A program made the translations under genes and the position numbers. This document shows, piece by piece, positions 8,599-13,529 of a DNA stretch of 13,529 nucleotides. The notes below the pieces were generated by a model that was given only the letters and a program-made list of their open reading frames with translations, was not told where the DNA came from and ran no database searches. Source of the stretch: Bacillota bacterium (lineage in GTDB: Bacteria > Bacillota > Clostridia > Peptostreptococcales > Anaerovoracaceae); contig JAAWDW010000025.1 of the NCBI GenBank assembly GCA_022793975.1, positions 1-13,529 of the forward strand, written 5' to 3'. Within the stretch, counting starts at the first letter, position 1. Each line of letters opens with the position of its first letter.

Positions 8599-11500
8599 AT
8601 GCTGCGCATACTCTACGGAAGAGAAAATAAAGACAAAGCGGAAATAATATTTAAAAATACAAGAACCAAGTCAATAGTGCTTGTTCCGGATCAATTTACC
8701 CTCGAAGCGGAGAGGGAAGCTTTTCGATGCCTCGGCACGGAAGGAATTACAGACCCGGAAATCATAAGCATATCCAGACTTGGTTTTCGCATATTATCGG
8801 AGACAGGCGGAATAAAGAAGCGCAGAATCGATAAATACGGCAGACATATACTTTTGACCTCTGTTATAGAAGAACTTGCCGAGAAGGGTGAACTTGGTAT
8901 ATACGGAATACTTGCCGGGAAAAATTCATTTACCGAGCTTGTTAATAATTTTCTGGCGGATTTAAAACAACACGGTGTAAAACCGAATGAGCTTGCGGAT
9001 ATGCGGGCGAGAATGAGGGATGGTGAAATTCTTGCGCGTAAGCTTACCGATATAGAGAAGATATACAAGCGATATGAAGAAAAAATTGACGGAATTTTTG
9101 TAGATACGGAAGACTATATAGATATGTATGTTCCCGCGGCAACACGGTCAAAGACACTGCGAGGACGCGATATATGGGTGTGGGGTTTTGATTATTTTGC
9201 GCCGAAAAATGCGGAATTTATTGTACAGCTGGCCGGGGTGTGCAATGTTACGGTAATGATGACAGCTGATTCAGGATCACGTGACAGTGAGCTTTTTGAC
9301 CTTACAAACAATATGATAAAGCGTTTTCGAGATATGGCGGATGAACGCGGTATCAAAATGAGCACGATGATGCTTGCGGAAGATGACGGCGATGCGGCGG
9401 TGATAGACTTGCCGCGTGAAGATGTAGAAAGTGCTTCTGCGATTATTGAAAGAGAACTCTTTGCAATTCCGGCAAGGCCAGCGGCAGATGACTGCTGCGC
9501 ATCAGAGCAAGTGACGCTTATTGCAGCAGCAAACTGTTACAGTGAAGCGGAAACGGCAGCAGCGTATATAACCAATCTTGTGCGCGATAAAGGACTCAGA
9601 TACAGGGATATCCTTGTAGTTTGCAATGATCTTGCCACACGCGGAAAAATAATAAAGAGAGTTTTTGCCGAGTACGGCATAGATGTATTTATGGATGAGA
9701 AGCGCAGTATTCTTGGAAATCCAGTCATAATTTATATTCTCTCCCTGCTTGATATTATAGCAAATGATTACAGAACAAAAGACGTGTTTGAATTTCTGAA
9801 AACGGGATTCACACCGTTTACGCGCGGAGATACGGAGGAGCTGGAAAATTATGCGGTGAAATATAGGATCCGCGGCTCATTGTGGAAAAAACCATTTAAA
9901 TACGGAACAAGTGAATACAGTGAAGATGATTTTGTAAAACTTGAAGAAATGCGCAGGGAACTGTGTGATTTTATCGGTGTATTCGAAACGCAGTTCAAAA
10001 AGAGCAGAAAAGTATCGGCAAGAGCAGAGGCACTTTATAATTTTCTCAATGAAGCAGCGAGACTTCCGGGCAGAATAGCGGATGAGGCGGCAGAAAAGGA
10101 AAGTGCGGGAGAAGCGGCAGCCGCACAGGAACTTTCGCAGGTATGGGAAGAAGTAGTTTCGGTACTCGATCAAATAGTAAATGCAATAGGTGACGAGAGT
10201 CATTCAATGAAGACGTTTTCCGAACTAGTGCGTGCAGGGTTTGAAACAGCAGAAGTCGGTATGCTTCCGCCTGCTGCGGACGGACTGGTAATGGGAACAA
10301 TGCAGAGGACCCGAAGCGGAAAGGTGAAGGCACTTGTTGTACTTGGCGCAAATGACGGACTTCTGCCGCTGGAGATGCTTGCGGAAGAACTGCTGTCGGA
10401 AGATGAAAAAATGCGTCTTGCAGAGAACAATTTTGAAGTCAGTGAACTTGATGAGCTTAGAATAAAAGAAGAAAAACTTGCGATTTACAGAACAATGTCA
10501 TCACCGTCAGATTATCTTTATATGAGCTATTCAGGCTCGGATACCGAAGGAAACGAGCAGAAACCTTCAAGAATATTTAATATAGTGAAAAAGATTTTCC
10601 CCGGCGTTTCCGTAAAAGGAGATCTTGACAGCCGCGGTGAGCCGATGGCATTAATAGAAAGTAGGAACGGCGCGATGAATCATCTTGTACGCGAATTGCG
10701 TGAAAAGAGCGGATCCGTTGCGGAAGAATGGCGGATGCTTATGGACTGGTATAAAATAAACGAAGCGGATAAATTCCGTGAGGCGTCATCGGGGCTTACT
10801 TACAGAAATAATGTGAGTAAGCTTCCGGAAGATCTTGCCGGTCGGCTTTACAAGAAAAATGAGATCGATAGTGCAGTGCTCAGTCCGTCAAGACTTGAAA
10901 AGTACAGCAGATGTCCGTTCGCACACTTTGTTTCATACGGATTAAGACCTGAAGAACGCAGAATATTTGAAGCGGGAGCGCGCGAAATAGGAGATATGTA
11001 TCATGAATGCCTGATGAGGTTTTCCGAAGAAATGTCAAAAACAGATAGAAACGGAGTTACCAAATGGCATACCATAACACGTGAAAACTCAGATACGGTG
11101 ATAACCGCAATTATAGATGAACTTGCATCAGCATATCGTGAAGGCCTTTTTTCGTATGGTGGAGAAGAGGACTACAGACAGACACGTATGAAAGAATCAC
11201 TCAAAGAAGCTGCCTTTGCGCTTGTTCTACAAAGCCGCAGCGGCAGTATAGACAAAATGTTTTTTGAGGAAAGATTCGGACGCAGCGCGGAAAAAGCCTT
11301 TCCGCCGGTTAAGGTTTCGACTTCGCGCGGAGACATATTTATCGAGGGCAAGATAGATCGTGTGGATATACTTAAAAATGGTGCAGTAAAAGTAATAGAT
11401 TATAAGTCCGGAAATGAGAAATTCAGTATCGCAGAAACACGTGGAGGCTGGAGGCTGCAGCTGATGCTGTATCTTAAGGCGGCTTCGGCAGGCAATAACG

Positions 11501-12006
11501 GAGATAAAAAGTACGAGCCTGCAGGGATTTTCTATTTTCTCATAAAAGATACAGAAGTAGATGCCGGAGGCATAAGCGGGAAAAATATTGCAGAAAGACT
11601 TTCTGACAGTGTAAAAAGGGAATTTAGAATGAACGGTCTAATTGTGGACAGCGGCAGCAATGCTTTTGACATAGCGGGAGATTTTGAAAGATATTCTGAT
11701 GTTATAGAAGGTCTGCAAAAGGTAAAAGCAAAAAAAGAGGATGCAAGCAGTGATACGGAAAGCATTTCGCAAAGTGCCGGCACTTTCGCATACAGAGGAA
11801 GCGTTATGAGTGCGGAGGAGTTTTCCGAACTCTCGGAGGCATTTGATGCGAAGATAAAAGAACTTTGCGAAAATTTTTTATCCGGAGAAATAGCGGCGCG
11901 ACCTAAACGTGCAGGCGATATTACGGCGTGCAGATACTGCACGTATAAAGGTATATGTAGATTTGACATAACAGTGCCCGGATATAATTACGAAAAAATA
12001 CTGTAA
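8599..12006 (+). CDS. addB: AddB/RexB subunit of the AddAB helicase-nuclease
   Basis: The 1135-residue protein is the B subunit of AddAB, which resects double-strand breaks for RecA-dependent repair. The N-terminal helicase-like region is followed by QRTRSGKVKALVVLGANDG (near 570) and a C-terminal RecB-family nuclease domain. That domain has a GxxxH element (DMYH, near 802), Asp920 in GKIDRVD and DYKSG (934-938). Four cysteines (772, 1111, 1114, 1120; CxxCx5C at the end) match the iron-sulfur cluster of AddB. The ATG follows AAGGAG (8586-8591) by 7 nt. Odd points: the P-loop region near residues 7-14 reads GRENKDKA where Bacillus-type AddB has GRxGxGK(S/T), so only the Lys remains; and addA is not the next gene. 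Such P-loop loss is reminiscent of RexB-type subunits. Nuclease assignment is firm; the ATP-binding state is inferred. Confidence 0.93.
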   Translation: MLRILYGRENKDKAEIIFKNTRTKSIVLVPDQFTLEAEREAFRCLGTEGITDPEIISISRLGFRILSETGGIKKRRIDKYGRHILLTSVIEELAEKGELGIYGILAGKNSFTELVNNFLADLKQHGVKPNELADMRARMRDGEILARKLTDIEKIYKRYEEKIDGIFVDTEDYIDMYVPAATRSKTLRGRDIWVWGFDYFAPKNAEFIVQLAGVCNVTVMMTADSGSRDSELFDLTNNMIKRFRDMADERGIKMSTMMLAEDDGDAAVIDLPREDVESASAIIERELFAIPARPAADDCCASEQVTLIAAANCYSEAETAAAYITNLVRDKGLRYRDILVVCNDLATRGKIIKRVFAEYGIDVFMDEKRSILGNPVIIYILSLLDIIANDYRTKDVFEFLKTGFTPFTRGDTEELENYAVKYRIRGSLWKKPFKYGTSEYSEDDFVKLEEMRRELCDFIGVFETQFKKSRKVSARAEALYNFLNEAARLPGRIADEAAEKESAGEAAAAQELSQVWEEVVSVLDQIVNAIGDESHSMKTFSELVRAGFETAEVGMLPPAADGLVMGTMQRTRSGKVKALVVLGANDGLLPLEMLAEELLSEDEKMRLAENNFEVSELDELRIKEEKLAIYRTMSSPSDYLYMSYSGSDTEGNEQKPSRIFNIVKKIFPGVSVKGDLDSRGEPMALIESRNGAMNHLVRELREKSGSVAEEWRMLMDWYKINEADKFREASSGLTYRNNVSKLPEDLAGRLYKKNEIDSAVLSPSRLEKYSRCPFAHFVSYGLRPEERRIFEAGAREIGDMYHECLMRFSEEMSKTDRNGVTKWHTITRENSDTVITAIIDELASAYREGLFSYGGEEDYRQTRMKESLKEAAFALVLQSRSGSIDKMFFEERFGRSAEKAFPPVKVSTSRGDIFIEGKIDRVDILKNGAVKVIDYKSGNEKFSIAETRGGWRLQLMLYLKAASAGNNGDKKYEPAGIFYFLIKDTEVDAGGISGKNIAERLSDSVKREFRMNGLIVDSGSNAFDIAGDFERYSDVIEGLQKVKAKKEDASSDTESISQSAGTFAYRGSVMSAEEFSELSEAFDAKIKELCENFLSGEIAARPKRAGDITACRYCTYKGICRFDITVPGYNYEKIL

Positions 12007-12028
12007 CACTTATTTACCGCGGGGCATA

Positions 12029-12037
12029 TGTTATACT
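12029..12037 (+). promoter_or_regulatory. Extended -10 promoter of the small peptide gene
   Basis: TG (12029-12030), one base, then TATACT (12032-12037) makes an extended -10 element. No good -35 box is seen at 16-18 nt upstream. It lies about 36 bp before the peptide start and just after the addB stop, so the peptide gene probably has its own transcript. Confidence 0.55.
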
Positions 12038-12073
12038 ACAAAACAAAATTAATTAAGAAGCAGGTGAAAAATT

Positions 12074-12178
12074 ATGTCAAACGGATGTGGTATCCTCAAT
12101 AATGAAGGTATTGATACCAGCTTATTATTCTTCTTCCTCTTACTTGTAATTATATTCTGCAACTGCTACAATAACTAA
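12074..12178 (+). CDS. Small hydrophobic Cys-containing membrane peptide (34 aa), function unknown
   Basis: This 34-codon gene encodes a short polar head (MSNGCGILNNEGIDT), a strongly hydrophobic core (SLLFFFLLLVIIF, residues 16-28) and a polar Cys/Asn tail (CNCYNN). The core could form one membrane helix. It is preceded by AGGTGA (12062-12067) at 6 nt and an extended -10 promoter, and is followed by a strong terminator, so it looks like a complete monocistronic unit. The build (tiny, Gly/Cys-containing ends, one hydrophobic stretch) is loosely like the YjcZ-type sporulation peptides of Firmicutes, but I cannot assign it to a family. A toxic type-I peptide is another option, but no antisense RNA promoter was identified. 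Confidence 0.7.
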   Translation: MSNGCGILNNEGIDTSLLFFFLLLVIIFCNCYNN

Positions 12179-12217
12179 ATAAACAATATCGAAAGCACAT
12201 AACACATAGTAAGAAAC

Positions 12218-12249
12218 AAAAGGGGGCTCGGAGTACCGAGTCTCTTTTT
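12218..12249 (+). terminator. Strong intrinsic terminator after the small peptide gene
   Basis: A 14-bp stem runs from AAAAGGGGGCTCGG (12218-12231) through loop AGTA (12232-12235) to CCGAG (12236-12240), TCTCT (12241-12245) and TTTT (12246-12249). It contains three G-U pairs. The T-rich 3' arm provides the U-tract. It separates the peptide transcript from the riboswitch-controlled unit. Confidence 0.9.
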
Positions 12250-12312
12250 GTGTATAGAGGCGAAGGGTTTTTATTTATGTGTGCGGCATAAGCAAAATAT
12301 AGGTTTAAATTA

Positions 12313-12341
12313 TTGACTTTGCAATTTTCCGTGAATATAAT
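12313..12341 (+). promoter_or_regulatory. Near-consensus sigma-A promoter of the riboswitch leader
   Basis: TTGACT (12313-12318) and TATAAT (12336-12341) are separated by exactly 17 nt. Transcription should start near 12348, giving a leader of about 505 nt before the ATG at 12853. The preceding stretch 12250-12312 holds no gene or clear motif that I can see. Confidence 0.88.
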
Positions 12342-12376
12342 TATAGTGTATAGGTAGCATTATTACCTTTGTGTAA

Positions 12377-12392
12377 TTGGATGAGAATCCAA
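12377..12392 (+). other. Leader hairpin with GAGA tetraloop
   Basis: TTGGAT (12377-12382) pairs perfectly with ATCCAA (12387-12392) around a GAGA (GNRA-type) loop. It ends 3 nt before the Shine-Dalgarno region of the five-codon ORF. It may stabilise the RNA or shape access to that site. Confidence 0.6.
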
Positions 12393-12410
12393 CCGAAAGG
12401 AGAAGTGCCT

Positions 12411-12428
12411 ATGAATGAGCAGAAATAA
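12411..12428 (+). CDS. Possible five-codon leader ORF (MNEQK)
   Basis: ATG AAT GAG CAG AAA TAA is preceded at 8 nt by AAAGGAG (12396-12402), a Shine-Dalgarno site better than that of many genes in the window. It lies between the promoter and the first aptamer. Translation here could keep ribosomes on the leader, protect it from decay, or compete with the structure formed by the downstream T-tract. The strong site may instead be a remnant of a lost gene whose place the aptamers took. Confidence 0.4.
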   Translation: MNEQK

Positions 12429-12448
12429 TCTTTAATCAAAGCACAACC

Positions 12449-12545
12449 TTTTTTTGGCAAACCGCGGGAAACTGCGGGACGCAAAGCTATGGGGCCTAAA
12501 CCAATGTGCCTTCGGGTATTTTGATACGGCAGCCCGGCTGCGAAT
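12449..12545 (+). promoter_or_regulatory. GEMM-I (c-di-GMP-I) riboswitch aptamer 1
   Basis: The core 12456-12541 holds the GEMM-I signature: G at the position-20 equivalent (12456), GCAAACC, a P2 helix CCGCGG-GAAA-CTGCGG with GNRA loop, GGGACGCAAAGC, CTAAACC in P3, a TTCG-capped P3 tip (near 12511), and the closing AGCCCGGCTGC whose last C (12541) is the ligand-pairing C92 equivalent. P1 is minimal: TTT (12453-12455) opposite GAA (12542-12544). Numbering follows Vc2 aligned by hand. It is nearly identical to aptamer 3 through P2 and the start of P3, which indicates duplication. Confidence 0.93.
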
Positions 12546-12638
12546 TTTGGGCAAACCACCGGAAATGGTGGGACGCAAAACTATGGGGTCTAAATCGTAT
12601 ACCAATAGGGGTATCGACATGACAGCCCGGTTGCTAAT
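12545..12638 (+). promoter_or_regulatory. GEMM-I (c-di-GMP-I) riboswitch aptamer 2
   Basis: The core 12550-12634 has G at the position-20 equivalent (12550), GCAAACC, P2 helix CCACCG-GAAA-TGGTGG, GGGACGCAAAAC, CTAAATC, and AGCCCGGTTGC ending at the C92 equivalent (12634). P2 differs from aptamers 1 and 3 on both strands yet stays paired, which is compensatory change and strong support for a functional RNA fold. P1 is minimal (TTG 12547-12549 with TAA 12635-12637). Confidence 0.93.
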
Positions 12639-12734
12639 TTTGGCAAACCGCGGGAAACTGCGGGACGCAAAACTATGGGGTCTAAACCGATATACCTTTG
12701 GGTAATTTGGCATGACAGCCCGGCTGCAAAATTA
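12635..12734 (+). promoter_or_regulatory. GEMM-I (c-di-GMP-I) riboswitch aptamer 3
   Basis: The core 12642-12727 has G at the position-20 equivalent (12642), GCAAACC, P2 helix CCGCGG-GAAA-CTGCGG, GGGACGCAAAAC, CTAAACC and AGCCCGGCTGC ending at 12727. It is the only copy with a perfect longer P1: TAATTTT (12635-12641) with AAAATTA (12728-12734), 7 bp. Using it in full would take the linker bases shared with aptamers 2 and 4. Confidence 0.93.
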
Positions 12735-12823
12735 GCAAACCGTTGGAAACGACGGGACGCAAAGCTAAGGGGGCTAAAGCTGAGTAAGCTATGCCAGCCC
12801 GGCCGCCGGATACTTTGCATCCG
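12728..12823 (+). promoter_or_regulatory. GEMM-I-like riboswitch aptamer 4, shorter P3 and A at the ligand-specificity position
   Basis: The core 12734-12806 (73 nt, 12-13 nt shorter than the others) has GCAAACC, P2 helix CCGTTG-GAAA-CGACGG, GGGACGCAAAGC, a short P3 tip AGCT-GAGTA-AGCT, and AGCCCGGCCGC ending at the C92 equivalent (12806). The base before GCAAACC is A (12734), where the other three have G. P1 like that of copies 1-3 is not seen. It leads straight into the expression platform, so it is the copy best placed to control the start codon. Confidence 0.87.
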
Positions 12824-12852
12824 AGATTCAGAGCAAAGAAAGGAAAAATAGC

Positions 12853-13529
12853 ATGAAATTAAGAAAAATGACTAAATGCAGTCTTGCTATGCTTCTTGCA
12901 ATGATGATGGTATGCACACTTGCGGTACCGGCTTTTGCAGGTACTGATGCGGATGAAATTACCGCAGTGGTAAGTGACAGCAATAACAATCACAAAAATG
13001 AAGCAAATAATGAGACTGAAAACGGAGACGCTGTAATCGAAAACGATGACAATAAAGGCGGCTCCGAACCTTCGGAAGAAGGAAACGGTGATGCTACCGA
13101 TACTGATAATGACAGTGATGTCGAAGAGCATATCCACAGCTACAAGGCTGATGTCAACGGTATGTGCGGAGGTCCTGCGGACATCACATATACTTGTGAA
13201 TGCGGACACAACTATGAAGAACATGTTGATGAACTTGCACATGATGAGATTGTTGCAGAATCATTGGAGGCTAATTGTACAGAGGGCGGTTATACTGTTT
13301 ATCAGTGTCTCCGCTGCGGCGGAATTCAGACCAGAGATGTGGTTGAAGCACTCGGTCATAGTTATGAAGCCGTTGTAACAGAGCCTACATGTATAATGCA
13401 GGGATATACGACTTATACCTGCAGCAGATGCGGACACAGCTATACAGACGATTATACGGATAATACAGATGCGCACGTATGGAATGAGGGTACGGTAACG
13501 AAAGAACCTTCATGTACAGAAGTGGGTGA
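12853..13529 (+). CDS. Secreted acidic Cys/His-module protein, 3' end outside the window
   Basis: At least 225 residues are encoded and the frame stays open to the window end. The ATG lies 8 nt after AAAGGA (12839-12844). A signal peptide (residues 1-29) has KLRKMTK, a hydrophobic core and cleavage after PAFA. An acidic Asn/Asp/Glu-rich linker (about 30-92) follows, then repeated modules of about 39 residues. Each has a HSY-like start, a Cys, then GYTTYTCSRCG-type CxxC: His130/Cys142/Cys152-Cys155, His169/Cys180/Cys190-Cys193, and a fourth starting at His208 with Cys221. A first, divergent module has Cys105 and Cys115-x-Cys117. Such modules are widespread in extracellular proteins of gut Clostridia; Cys/His spacing suggests metal binding or disulfides. 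No anchor is visible because the C-terminus is missing. Expression is probably set by the four aptamers just upstream, suggesting a surface or adhesion role; that role is inferred. Confidence 0.85.
   Translation, partial: MKLRKMTKCSLAMLLAMMMVCTLAVPAFAGTDADEITAVVSDSNNNHKNEANNETENGDAVIENDDNKGGSEPSEEGNGDATDTDNDSDVEEHIHSYKADVNGMCGGPADITYTCECGHNYEEHVDELAHDEIVAESLEANCTEGGYTVYQCLRCGGIQTRDVVEALGHSYEAVVTEPTCIMQGYTTYTCSRCGHSYTDDYTDNTDAHVWNEGTVTKEPSCTEVG

Larger units (their letters stand above)
12348..12852 (+). promoter_or_regulatory. Long structured 5' leader with four tandem GEMM-I aptamers
   Basis: From the inferred start site to the ATG, about 505 nt contain, in order: a hairpin AGGTA/TACCT (12352-12368), a hairpin TTGGAT-GAGA-ATCCAA (12377-12392), a five-codon ORF, a CC-T7-GG tract (12447-12457), four GEMM-I aptamers (GCAAACC at 12457, 12551, 12643 and 12735), and an expression platform with the ribosome binding site. 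No T-run suited to a terminator follows the last aptamer, so translational control is more likely than attenuation. In the platform, CTTTGC (12813-12818) can pair with GCAAAG (12833-12838) next to the AAAGGA (12839-12844), and CGGAT/ATCCG (12807-12823) forms a competing hairpin. ON or OFF behaviour cannot be decided by eye. Confidence 0.85.

Noticed and set aside
12395..12457. Intrinsic terminator ending in the T7 tract before aptamer 1
   Set aside because: The possible stem (GAAAGG/CCTTTT plus GTGC/GCAC) is interrupted, has a loop of over 30 nt and overlaps the first aptamer. It is too weak to call as a terminator.
12456..12806. CRISPR array or integron-like repeats
   Set aside because: The conserved blocks are spread through each unit of about 92 nt and match GEMM-I structure. 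There are no short identical repeats with unrelated spacers.
12432..12820. Open frames on both strands across 12341-12820 coding for repeated peptides
   Set aside because: They are translations of the aptamer repeats. They have no ribosome sites or recognisable domains, and the compensatory changes preserve RNA pairing rather than a protein.

Overview
The window reads as chromosomal DNA of an anaerobic Firmicute, most likely class Clostridia. The base composition is moderately AT-rich and ribosome binding sites are strong (AAGGAG). The secA-prfB gene pair is typical of Firmicutes, an AddB-type nuclease subunit is present, and the last gene encodes a secreted protein with Cys/His modules of a kind common in gut Clostridia. 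Genus cannot be fixed from the sequence. All real genes found are on the + strand.

Positions 1-12006 are mostly housekeeping genes: a CNNM/CBS-domain membrane protein (149-1426) behind a sigma-A-type promoter whose spacer holds a perfect 18-bp palindrome; secA (1457-4225); a 210-bp gap with palindromes; prfB (4436-5555), read through a programmed +1 frameshift; tex (5589-7934); a HAD phosphatase (7931-8578) coupled to tex by a GTGA overlap; and addB (8599-12006), whose P-loop is degenerate and which has no addA directly after it.

Positions 12007-12250 form a separate small unit: an extended -10 promoter, a 34-codon gene for a hydrophobic Cys-containing peptide, and a strong intrinsic terminator.

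Positions 12250-13529 are the most interesting part. A near-consensus promoter (TTGACT-N17-TATAAT) starts a leader of about 505 nt. The leader carries two small hairpins, a five-codon ORF with a strong Shine-Dalgarno site, and four tandem GEMM-I (cyclic di-GMP-I) riboswitch aptamers with a 92-94 nt period. It ends at the ribosome binding site of a secreted, acidic, repeat-containing Cys-rich protein that runs off the window. The fourth aptamer has A instead of G at the position that, by hand alignment to Vc2, separates c-di-GMP-type from cGAMP-type GEMM-I RNAs. The likely reading is that a cyclic-dinucleotide second messenger controls a surface or secreted protein through a four-sensor RNA. 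The aptamers are well supported by sequence and compensatory base pairing. Ligand, cooperativity and ON/OFF direction are inference.
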